Source: Gammaproteobacteria bacterium | GTDB lineage: Bacteria > Pseudomonadota > Gammaproteobacteria > Arenicellales > Poriferihabitantaceae | DNA length: 62,524 nt | NCBI GenBank assembly: GCA_009842505.1 | Contig: VYFG01000047.1 | Span: 1 to 62,524, forward strand | Direction: 5' to 3' | Shown: in pieces, positions 1-7,500 of the stretch | How the letters are laid out: every line of letters starts with the position of its first letter | Position numbering within the stretch: position 1 is the first letter of the stretch | Position numbers and translations under genes: made by a program | Notes under the pieces: model-generated | The model's input: the letters and a program-made list of their open reading frames with translations, nothing else | Told to the model about the DNA's origin: nothing | Databases searched by the model: none

Positions 1-49
1 TGGATTCACGCCGGAATGCCGCCGAAAATCGGGGTTTTCTGCCTGACAC
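1..49 (-). repeat. Terminal inverted repeat copy, probable insertion-sequence end
   Basis: These 49 bases are the exact reverse complement of positions 62473-62521. Read on the minus strand the element starts GTGTCAGGCAGAAAACC, and a TG start is usual for IS21-like and several other IS ends. The body of the element would lie outside the window to the left. The stop codon of the first minus-strand gene falls at its edge (49-51), so that gene may have been clipped by the insertion. The IS family is an inference. Confidence 0.7.
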
Positions 50-510
50 TAAGTATCGTCATTTAATGGAGAGTGTAAATCAACGACGCATTCAGCGATC
101 AGGTCGCCAACCAACATTGCCTGATCAGAGTCTCCCGGCGGAAGGCCGGAGATTTGTGAATGCGATGGGTCAGCCTCAAGATCCTGCTCCGCTTCCAGAG
201 GATCATGGGTAATGCGAATTGTGTTCAACTCTGTCGATACTTCGTCCATGATGGTGCCAACATTCATTTCCGCAAATTTCCCGTTTACCTTGAGTGAAAG
301 ACGCTGGCTGCACAAACGGCGCACCTCTTTCAACTGGTGGAGTTTTTCGGATCCAAGAATCTCCAACCAATTCACTGACAAGCTATTTTCATCCGGCCTA
401 TGGGGACGTAGGCGAAAGTCCGAACCATCCACGGTTCCGTCTTCTTGGATCATACTTGGCTTTACATAACGAACAATGTGGTTGTCCGGAGGAAGATCAT
501 CTCCTTTCAT
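49..510 (-). CDS. Unknown protein, last gene of the hsd/TIGR04255 operon
   Basis: This 153-residue acidic, soluble-looking protein has no family I recognise and no signal peptide or membrane segment. Its ATG overlaps the stop of the upstream gene as ATGA (507-510), and AAAGGAG-like purines follow immediately, so it is probably translated by coupling. The stop codon TAG sits exactly at the border of the 49-base terminal repeat, so the natural C-terminus may have been lost to an insertion. Its role is probably shared with the TIGR04255 gene two positions upstream, because the genes form one tight operon. Confidence 0.6.
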   Translation of the reverse strand: MKGDDLPPDNHIVRYVKPSMIQEDGTVDGSDFRLRPHRPDENSLSVNWLEILGSEKLHQLKEVRRLCSQRLSLKVNGKFAEMNVGTIMDEVSTELNTIRITHDPLEAEQDLEADPSHSQISGLPPGDSDQAMLVGDLIAECVVDLHSPLNDDT

Positions 511-1118
511 TCGTACAACATTGAATCTAACTCGAAAGCCTTAATAATCGCTCTCAATCCCGTGAGCGTATCTCGGCCAGCGACTCTTGAAATCGGCTTG
601 GTGAACTCACGTCTCTTGAATATAACGTACTGCACCATTTCCTCGCCTAGAAATTGCAGACCTACACGGCTTCCTTGGTCATCCTTCCATACAGCACGGA
701 GGTTTCCATTATCCATCAACACTAAATTTCCTTTGCGTAAACGATTTTCCAGCCCAACAAACAACCAGAAATCAGCCTCGGAGGTAAGACTCAATGAATA
801 TCCGTCGTTTTCCGAAATATGACGCAGTTCAGAAATTCTAACCGAGTAGGCTTGAAATTTTGTTCGCTTCGGCCCATGAATTGCGAAAGCAGTGCTGATG
901 TGGTCCGGCACAAAGAACATCGCATTACTGATCATGGAATTAGAATCCAATGCGGAGTTCCGAGGATTTCTGAATTTTCTACGCACGGTATCCGTACTTA
1001 ACAACAAACTTGAAGGCTCATTGTAAGCATCATTGTCCGAAGCCGATTCACGCCTATCAATTGGGAAAGAAACCAATGTATCTAGTCTGGACGAACTACT
1101 GCTAAGATTGGAAATCAT
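507..1118 (-). CDS. Unknown protein coupled to TIGR04255 gene
   Basis: About 203 residues from ATG at 1118, which lies 4 bases after the TIGR04255 stop. A GTG at 1154 would give 215 residues but would overlap the upstream gene by 32 bases. The N-terminal third is serine-rich and probably disordered. The C-terminal two thirds look like a compact mixed alpha/beta domain (aromatic and glycine-rich stretch around DFWLFVGLENRL). I do not recognise the family. It ends in an ATGA overlap with the next gene. The gene is AT-richer than hsdR and hsdM, in line with a separate origin. Confidence 0.6.
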   Translation of the reverse strand: MISNLSSSSSRLDTLVSFPIDRRESASDNDAYNEPSSLLLSTDTVRRKFRNPRNSALDSNSMISNAMFFVPDHISTAFAIHGPKRTKFQAYSVRISELRHISENDGYSLSLTSEADFWLFVGLENRLRKGNLVLMDNGNLRAVWKDDQGSRVGLQFLGEEMVQYVIFKRREFTKPISRVAGRDTLTGLRAIIKAFELDSMLYE

Positions 1119-1122
1119 ATCG

Positions 1123-1926
1123 TTATCCGATGTCTTCGGGAATCCAGAATTCACGCTGAATTGTCTCGTCAGTCATATTCAGAAACTGTTCCAGGATTAC
1201 CTCATGTGCTTGATCGTACCATGCATCAAGATCCGTCTTTTCATTACCATTCGGCGAGCCGAGCCCCTTGAATTCAAGATGCAAAAGCGGGGAATCAGGC
1301 GATTTGACTGACACTGCGGAACGAATTCCCAAGTGTAATTGTAAATTAGGCTTCACATCATAACGATAACCACAATTGAAGGCTGGTGTAGTATTTTTTG
1401 CAGAAACACAATCAGGAATTACGAATGATGGGATAACTGCTGGCGTATCCAGCGGGCCTTTCCAATATTCCGAAACCTCAATCACATCAATGTATGTTAG
1501 CTCACAATGACCGATTCGTGGAGGATCGATACTGACATCTTCCTTTAGGAATTTCTCAAATGTTCCGTAGAATTTATCAAAGCTTGGTTTAAGGTTTTCA
1601 TCGAAACTGGGATACTCGGAATCACGCCTCCTCCAATTCAGGAGGAATGCGTCTTTCTGAATCTGTATCAAGGTTACTTCATCTCCAGATACGAACCAAT
1701 ACCGAGGCATAGGTACGAATTCATCACTCAATTCAAGTACGATACGATCATGATCAGACTGAATTGGACTATTGATTGGAGGTCGCTGTTCAACTATCGG
1801 AAATTCCTCTTTAAGTCGGGACCATAAAATGCCGATATGTTCATTTCGAAGCGCTGCCAAAGGGGGATCGAAGTAGGCACCGATCACGACCTCATTCACA
1901 GGTGGATTCTTGAATTTTATCTTCAT
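1123..1926 (-). CDS. TIGR04255 family protein
   Basis: The 267-residue protein begins with the family hallmark: PPVNEVVIG, then YFDPPL, then a helix with H, W and L leading to FP...QRPP. Further along come the conserved aromatic patch PRYWFVS, then LIQIQKDAFLLNWR, and a CELTYID strand. Length is normal for the family. TIGR04255 proteins have a sporadic distribution and no settled function, and no catalytic motif is visible. The ATG overlaps the stop of a 53-residue upstream frame as ATGA (1923-1926). Its place at the tail of a type I restriction operon suggests a role in defence or in controlling it, which is inference. Confidence 0.8.
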   Translation of the reverse strand: MKIKFKNPPVNEVVIGAYFDPPLAALRNEHIGILWSRLKEEFPIVEQRPPINSPIQSDHDRIVLELSDEFVPMPRYWFVSGDEVTLIQIQKDAFLLNWRRRDSEYPSFDENLKPSFDKFYGTFEKFLKEDVSIDPPRIGHCELTYIDVIEVSEYWKGPLDTPAVIPSFVIPDCVSAKNTTPAFNCGYRYDVKPNLQLHLGIRSAVSVKSPDSPLLHLEFKGLGSPNGNEKTDLDAWYDQAHEVILEQFLNMTDETIQREFWIPEDIG

Positions 1927-2084
1927 TGTGAGAGCCTCACGAAATTTTGATTCATATTGGAAACGGTCGCAAAATAAAATAATTGCACAAGCCTTCCACC
2001 TGAAGAATAATTTGGAAGAGTATCGCGAGTACGAGACTGACTAAGTGCTTCCATTTTATATTCCATTGGAGAGTATTCTTTCAT
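1923..2084 (-). CDS. Small unknown protein (53 aa) between hsdS and TIGR04255
   Basis: A 53-residue frame starting ATGAAAGAATAC at 2084 and ending TGA at 1923-1925. Both ends are ATGA overlaps, with the 59-residue frame upstream and the TIGR04255 gene downstream. Protein begins MKEYSPMEYKMEAL and is polar with an aromatic patch (LVQLFYF). It matches no family I know. The exact double overlap is the main argument that it is translated. It could act as a small partner or as a coupling leader for the TIGR04255 gene. Confidence 0.5.
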   Translation of the reverse strand: MKEYSPMEYKMEALSQSRTRDTLPNYSSGGRLVQLFYFATVSNMNQNFVRLSQ

Positions 2085-2260
2085 TCCCCCACTGTAAACT
2101 CACTTAGAACAAGCGATACGGACAAACCATATTTTGGAAACATTGAATCGAGACGGGATGACAGGTTCTTGCTGGGCAATCGAAATCGCATTCCCATCCA
2201 GTCAGTAATACAGCGTACTGCCAGTTCCAGTCGCCGCTGTTGTTTGACGATATCCGTCAT
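2081..2260 (-). CDS. Small unknown protein (59 aa) directly after hsdS
   Basis: A 59-residue basic frame whose ATG (2258-2260) overlaps the hsdS stop as ATGA and whose TGA (2081-2083) overlaps the start of the next small frame as ATGA. It begins MTDIVKQQRRLELAVRC and has a predicted helical N-terminal half. No family is recognised. Retention of overlap at both ends argues against chance. It may be a small regulator or subunit of the restriction complex or of the TIGR04255 module. Confidence 0.5.
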   Translation of the reverse strand: MTDIVKQQRRLELAVRCITDWMGMRFRLPSKNLSSRLDSMFPKYGLSVSLVLSEFTVGE

Positions 2261-3444
2261 GTATCTTCCTTCAACAAACCGAACATTAAAGAGGCGCTCA
2301 ACCCGGAGGCAGTACTGGAACCTGACTCAGCCACATCGATTACCGAACGGACTGCTTTAATAATCTGCGTGTACCGTCGTTGTAATTCTAGCGGCGGCAT
2401 GTGAAGTATGCAGTCCTTTACATTTGAAGTAGAAATTGTGTTCAGGCCTGATGTCGTCTTGCCACTACGTAGCAAATGCTGACGGCCAGATGACGAATTG
2501 AGATACGCATTAATATATTCTGGTAGCACTATTGAATGATCGGGCCGCACCCGAATCAAGTGATTTTGGTGGATACATTTATCTATACTTCCATCCCATA
2601 TCGCCGCCCTGCCTACCTCGGATGGATTGCCATGTCCTTCAACTACCAGCAGGTCACCGCGCTCTAGCTGCACACGATCGAGTTCTTGAATTGAGATGCG
2701 CATGAATTTTATTTCCTTTAGATTCAGTTGATCTCTAAGCACATTCGCCACCCTGAGATATGGTGTTTCTAGCGGATATCTCTCCCGCTTCTTCGTGATC
2801 TGTAATCCTCCCTGAACTTGGGACAAATCGCCGAGCAGCCCTTTCTCCCATCCCATCGGATTCTCCACCGGATCCCCGAACATCTTGATGAACAGCCCCG
2901 GAATGAATTCCCGCAACCGCTCCTTGGCCTGCTTCCGTAATCGTTCGATCTTCGCCGCCCGGTTCAGTATAACGACGATACGGCGCTGCTCGTCAAGCGG
3001 CGGTAGGGGAATTCGGACTTTCTTCAGGGTAGATTTCGGGATTTCTCTAAAGGTTGTGCCACCGGCTAGTTGCATCAACATATCACACTGGTCCCGAAGC
3101 CAGAATGCCAGATATTCCGGTACAATCCGTTCACCACAAATCAAGTTGGCAAAGCCCTGGTTTGTCGCCATGGGTCGTGTTGCAACCGCGGTGTAGCCAA
3201 TTGTCGCTCTACTTGTCAACAAGACCGTTCCAGCAGGCACCAATCGTGCGCTACTTTCTTGCAGGCCGGATTTTGTAATCGTTTCCTTCGTTTTTTCGAT
3301 GAATAAGGAGTCGAGTCCAGTAACATCTGTTGGTGTTGCCCACGGGATAGTGCCGCCGAAATAGACAGCTTTACTTCGTCGAGGGGTTCCACCACCGACA
3401 ACTGTGCAAATTTCTTCTAAAGGTACTCGAACGAACGCACTCAT
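2257..3444 (-). CDS. hsdS: Type I restriction-modification specificity subunit HsdS
   Basis: HsdS gives the methylase and restriction complex its DNA target. The 395-residue protein shows the two-domain pattern: a target recognition domain starting VPLEEICTVVGGGTP, a central conserved helix near residues 145-185 (PLPPLDEQRRIV), a second recognition domain, and a shorter distal helix (PPLELQRRY). This is standard for the family. It overlaps hsdM by ATGA (3441-3444) and the next small frame by ATGA. Base composition falls in the second recognition domain, as expected for a swapped specificity module. Confidence 0.93.
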   Translation of the reverse strand: MSAFVRVPLEEICTVVGGGTPRRSKAVYFGGTIPWATPTDVTGLDSLFIEKTKETITKSGLQESSARLVPAGTVLLTSRATIGYTAVATRPMATNQGFANLICGERIVPEYLAFWLRDQCDMLMQLAGGTTFREIPKSTLKKVRIPLPPLDEQRRIVVILNRAAKIERLRKQAKERLREFIPGLFIKMFGDPVENPMGWEKGLLGDLSQVQGGLQITKKRERYPLETPYLRVANVLRDQLNLKEIKFMRISIQELDRVQLERGDLLVVEGHGNPSEVGRAAIWDGSIDKCIHQNHLIRVRPDHSIVLPEYINAYLNSSSGRQHLLRSGKTTSGLNTISTSNVKDCILHMPPLELQRRYTQIIKAVRSVIDVAESGSSTASGLSASLMFGLLKEDT

Positions 3445-5066
3445 TCCACGACCGCCCTCCGAACTGCCTCAGTCAACTCGTCGATCTGACCCAGTATTTC
3501 GGTCTCAATCGTTCGCAATTCATCCAGGATCTCCAACGGATCGCGATGTTCCACCTTGGCCCTGTTCTGTGGCCGATGCCAGTTGGCACTGAGGTTGAAG
3601 TCAGAAGCACGTATTTCGTCAGCTTCGGCGAACCACCACTTTTCTGTCCAATCTTCCTTCCGGTCTCGGCTGCTCCACACCGCCCACCGTGCTTCCCGGT
3701 CATGGAACGCCTCGGCCAGACCGGGAAGATCGTCCTCGTCAATAGGCTGGTCATGGTTGGTATCCAGCTTGAAACCGTCATTATCGGCGTGTAGGAACAT
3801 CACACGCTTTGTCGGGCCGCCCTTGCGGAACACCAGCACCGAGGTCTTGACTCCGGAATAAGGATTGAACACCCCGCCGGGTAACGACAGCACTCCTTCG
3901 ACGGTATTGTTCTCGACCAGTTTCCGCCTCAGTTCCTTGTGAGCGCCGGTGGACCCGAACAATACTCCCTCCGGGACCACCACCCCGCAGCGCCCTCCTT
4001 CCTTCAGGTGGTTGAGCATGTACTGCAGGAACAGGAGTTCGGTCTGCGCGGTACGCCCGACCTTTACGTCCTCGACAATGCGATCCTTGTCCAGGCGACC
4101 GGAAAACGGCGGATTGGCCAGGATGACATCGAACCCTTCCGCCGGCAGACCGAGCTCCGCCTTGGCGGCCCGGTCGAGCGAGCGGGTGAGCGCATCCCGC
4201 CGCAGGATACGCACATAGTCGAGGCCACGTAATGTCAGGTTCATCGTCGCCAGGCGTACCATCTGCGGGTCCACATCGGAGCCGTAGAAAGTCGCCTCCT
4301 GCAGCTGCCGCACCGCATCACGGCTCAGCGTGTCTCCGAGTCCACGCTTGATCGTCTTGCCGTCCGCTTCGACCTCCTCGATTCCACTGGCCGAGGAGTT
4401 GGCCAGCCGGATATGATCCCACGCCCCCACCAGGAAGCCCGCTGTCCCCGCAGCCGGGTCGTAGACCGTCTCCCCGAGCCGGGGATCGACCAGCCGGACG
4501 AGGGCGCGGATGACGTGGCGTGGCGTGCGGAACTGGCCGAGTTCCCCCGCCTGCCGGATCTGGCGCAGCACATGCTCGAACAGGTCCCCCTTGGTGTCCG
4601 CGTCTACGCGGTCGAGATGGAGGTCGTTCAATTGGCTCACAACCTGGGTGAGCACCGTCGGTTCGTCGATCACCAGCCGGGCACCGTCCATGAAGTCCGT
4701 CACGCCGTTTGCTGCGATTTCGGCATGGAACAGAAAGACTTCTTCGCGCACCCAGCTCACCAGACGCTCCCCATTCAGTGCTTGTGCCCAGGACGACCAT
4801 TTCAACAGTTCCCGCCGCACAGCCCCGGCACCCGATTCCGGCGCATTGCGCGGGTCGCGCAGTTCCCATTCGCCATCGAAGACGCTGGTGTAGGGGGCAG
4901 CACCTGGCCGGCCGGCCGCACGAACACGCGACGCGTCCGCAGCTTCGTACATGTAGAAGTAGATCAGGAAGCTGAGCTGTTCGGCGTTCTGGGCCGGGTT
5001 CGGATAGCCGCCGCCGAACAGGTAGTCGCGGATACGGTCGATCCCGCGCCGAAGTTCCGGGGTCAT
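3441..5066 (-). CDS. hsdM: Type I restriction-modification DNA methyltransferase HsdM
   Basis: N6-adenine DNA methyltransferase of the type I complex; it uses S-adenosylmethionine. An N-terminal helical HsdM_N domain is followed by the SAM motif DPAAGTAGF (about residues 203-211) and the catalytic NPPF motif (about 318-321). I chose ATG at 5066, 10 bases after the hsdR stop, giving 541 residues that start MTPELRRGIDRIRDYLF. An ATG at 5144 in the same frame would run 68 bases into hsdR and adds a low-complexity leader. The stop overlaps hsdS by 4 bases. Confidence 0.95.
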   Translation of the reverse strand: MTPELRRGIDRIRDYLFGGGYPNPAQNAEQLSFLIYFYMYEAADASRVRAAGRPGAAPYTSVFDGEWELRDPRNAPESGAGAVRRELLKWSSWAQALNGERLVSWVREEVFLFHAEIAANGVTDFMDGARLVIDEPTVLTQVVSQLNDLHLDRVDADTKGDLFEHVLRQIRQAGELGQFRTPRHVIRALVRLVDPRLGETVYDPAAGTAGFLVGAWDHIRLANSSASGIEEVEADGKTIKRGLGDTLSRDAVRQLQEATFYGSDVDPQMVRLATMNLTLRGLDYVRILRRDALTRSLDRAAKAELGLPAEGFDVILANPPFSGRLDKDRIVEDVKVGRTAQTELLFLQYMLNHLKEGGRCGVVVPEGVLFGSTGAHKELRRKLVENNTVEGVLSLPGGVFNPYSGVKTSVLVFRKGGPTKRVMFLHADNDGFKLDTNHDQPIDEDDLPGLAEAFHDREARWAVWSSRDRKEDWTEKWWFAEADEIRASDFNLSANWHRPQNRAKVEHRDPLEILDELRTIETEILGQIDELTEAVRRAVVE

Positions 5067-5076
5067 GGGCACGGAT

Positions 5077-7230
5077 TCAGCCCTCCCCGGCGCGTGGCCC
5101 TTCAGGCTCGCCGGTTGACTGCGTCCTCCCGAATACCGCGGCATTGAACCCGGCGATCAGCCTCTCCAGGGACTGTTCCCCGCCGAACACGCGGCGGGCT
5201 TCGGCATAACCGCCCAGTGCAGTGAAAGGATGTTCGTCGAAGTCCCATTCCCCCAAGGAATCCATGCTCATCGCGTCCGCCCGGACCCGGCTGCCGATCA
5301 GCCCCGCCCAACGGGCCTGATCCGGATCGAATTCCTGCCCACCGCGCCATGCCTCGAACTTCAGGCCCATCTCGGCAGCGCGAGCCTCGTGTTCCGGCGT
5401 ACGGACGATCCGGCCATTCCCGTCCAGCGTCAGCCAGTCGCGGCTCTCCGGGTCGATGTGGTCGTCCACATCCAGGGTCAGCAGCATCCGGGGTTCGCCC
5501 GAGCCGGGTGGCGGGCGGCCACCCTCCCGGATGAAGCCTCCCTCGATGTCCCCGTCGTCGTCCCCGTGGAAATCCGTCACCCCCACGAAATCGAAGATCG
5601 TGAAGCCGTCCTTTCCCAGATGCGGCGCCTTGCGCGTGCCCCGTCCCCGCATCTGGCGGTAGAGGATGACGCTCCGGGTGAACCGCGCCATGACGAGGTT
5701 CACCACCTCGGGGCAGTCGAAGCCGGTATCGAGCATGTTCACGCTGACGAGGATCTGCGGGTAGTCCTCTTCCTTGAACCGCTTTATGATGGCGCTGGCA
5801 TCGGGTGCGGGGCCACTGCCGACATCGCTGACCACGAAATCGGCGTAACGCACACTGGGATGGGGTTTTTTGTCCGCGAAGTGTTCATCGAACATTTCCG
5901 CCAGCGTCTCCGCATGCCGCTTCGTAACCGCGAACACGATGGTCTTGCCCCACTTAGGCACCCGCCGGACACCGTCCCGGCCCATGAAGCCCTTCTCGTG
6001 GGCATCGCGGAACTCCCGGACCAGGGCGCGGTTGCGCTCGGGTATGGTGAACTTGCGCTCCAGGGCACGCGGGTCCACCGTGATCGTGTTCGATTCCGAG
6101 AACAGTTCCTCGAACTCTTCCCGCGTCTTGCTGTCCATCGCGCTCCAGTCGAGTTCATCGCGGCGGATTTCGAATCCGCCCTCGGCTGCGGTCTTCACCG
6201 TCATGGCTCGGTAGATGCGGTAGGGAACGAGATGTCCTTCCCTGATGGCCCGGCGCAGCGTATAGCGGAAGGTCGGTTCGGCCAGCCCGAAGAACCGCAG
6301 CGTGTCGCGCACGAACTGGCCGTCCTCGGGGTCGGGAAACGCGTCGGCATCCGCCGTGCAGGGCGTGGCCGTCAGGCCGAGCTGGATTCCGTCGAAATGC
6401 CGGATCACGCCGCTCCACTTGCCGTAGATCGACCGGTGGCATTCGTCGGTGACCACTAGGTCGAAATAGCCCGGCGACAGGTCACGGTAATCCGTAATCA
6501 GGGTTTGCAGGAGGGCGATGGTGATGCGCTTGTCCCGGTCGAACTTCCGGCCTGGCCGCAGCACATGGCAGGGATAGTCCTTCAGGTGGTCCGTGAAAGC
6601 GTCCTCGGCCTGCCGGGCCAACTCGATCCGGTCGACCAGGAACAGGACGCGGGTGACGATGCCCGCCTCGAACAGCCGCTTGATGAAAGCCGCCGCGGTA
6701 CGGGTCTTGCCGGTTCCCGTCGCCATCTCCACCAGCAGGCTGCGCCGCCCGTGCGAGACTTCGGTGGACAGAGCCTCAATGCATTCGATCTGGTAGTCGC
6801 GGTCTATGATCTTCCGGTCGATCGCTACCGCGTACAGGTCGCGGCGCACCCGGCGTGCGGCGATCCGCCGCTCCAGGTCGTCCTGGGCATAGAAACCCGA
6901 AATTTCTCGGGCGTGGGCATCCGTTTCCCGGTCCAGGAACCGCACTTCGTCGCCATTCGACAGGAAAACGAACGGGACGCCGAGTTGTTCGGCATAGTGC
7001 CGACCCTGATCCTGGGCGGTGATCGGATCGATGCTGGACCGCTTGGCCTCCAAAACCGCCATCGGCCGGCCCTGCCGGTCGCAAAGCACATAGTCGGCCT
7101 GCGTATTGTCCGGCAGCGCGTGTTCGAAGAGCACGCTGGAGCCGTCGGTGAGGTTCCAGCCCGCATCCCCGAGCAAGACGTCGATCCTGACGCGGGAGAA
7201 GGCTTCGGTCGTGCCGCTCATCCGATCCAT
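5077..7230 (-). CDS. hsdR: Type I restriction endonuclease subunit HsdR (EcoEI-like)
   Basis: Motor and nuclease subunit that translocates and cuts unmodified DNA. The N-terminal nuclease fold has the PD-(D/E)xK pattern with D46 (ADYVL) and EAK at 61-63. A superfamily 2 helicase follows, with Walker A ATGTGKT (about 170-176) and DECH (about 262-265). The C-terminal part resembles the EcoEI R family. At 717 residues it matches that shorter class rather than EcoKI HsdR. It is the first gene of hsdR-hsdM-hsdS and starts at ATG 7230 or at a second ATG at 7221. Confidence 0.95.
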   Translation of the reverse strand: MDRMSGTTEAFSRVRIDVLLGDAGWNLTDGSSVLFEHALPDNTQADYVLCDRQGRPMAVLEAKRSSIDPITAQDQGRHYAEQLGVPFVFLSNGDEVRFLDRETDAHAREISGFYAQDDLERRIAARRVRRDLYAVAIDRKIIDRDYQIECIEALSTEVSHGRRSLLVEMATGTGKTRTAAAFIKRLFEAGIVTRVLFLVDRIELARQAEDAFTDHLKDYPCHVLRPGRKFDRDKRITIALLQTLITDYRDLSPGYFDLVVTDECHRSIYGKWSGVIRHFDGIQLGLTATPCTADADAFPDPEDGQFVRDTLRFFGLAEPTFRYTLRRAIREGHLVPYRIYRAMTVKTAAEGGFEIRRDELDWSAMDSKTREEFEELFSESNTITVDPRALERKFTIPERNRALVREFRDAHEKGFMGRDGVRRVPKWGKTIVFAVTKRHAETLAEMFDEHFADKKPHPSVRYADFVVSDVGSGPAPDASAIIKRFKEEDYPQILVSVNMLDTGFDCPEVVNLVMARFTRSVILYRQMRGRGTRKAPHLGKDGFTIFDFVGVTDFHGDDDGDIEGGFIREGGRPPPGSGEPRMLLTLDVDDHIDPESRDWLTLDGNGRIVRTPEHEARAAEMGLKFEAWRGGQEFDPDQARWAGLIGSRVRADAMSMDSLGEWDFDEHPFTALGGYAEARRVFGGEQSLERLIAGFNAAVFGRTQSTGEPEGPRAGEG

Positions 7231-7500
7231 GACCCCCCAGCCTCGGTATTGCTCTCATCGGGTCTGGGGATTGCGATCCTGGCCATGGTCATGGAGCGGT
7301 TCATTGAAAGTCGAATGTACGGAGCGGTTGCGCTGAAATCAAGATCGACGGCAGATCCTGTCTGCCGGGCTTTTCGCCATTACTGGGTAATTGTCCCCTG
7401 ATGACTGTTGAAACATGGGTGGCAACTTACCCGTTGCATTCTTCTCACCAGATTCTACAGGCCTTCCGCCAAACCCATATTGCCGGTTTCTCCGATAATT

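Noticed and set aside
5067..5144. hsdM start at 5144
   Set aside because: It would overlap hsdR by 68 bases and adds a leader without homology; the family N-terminus begins at ATG 5066.
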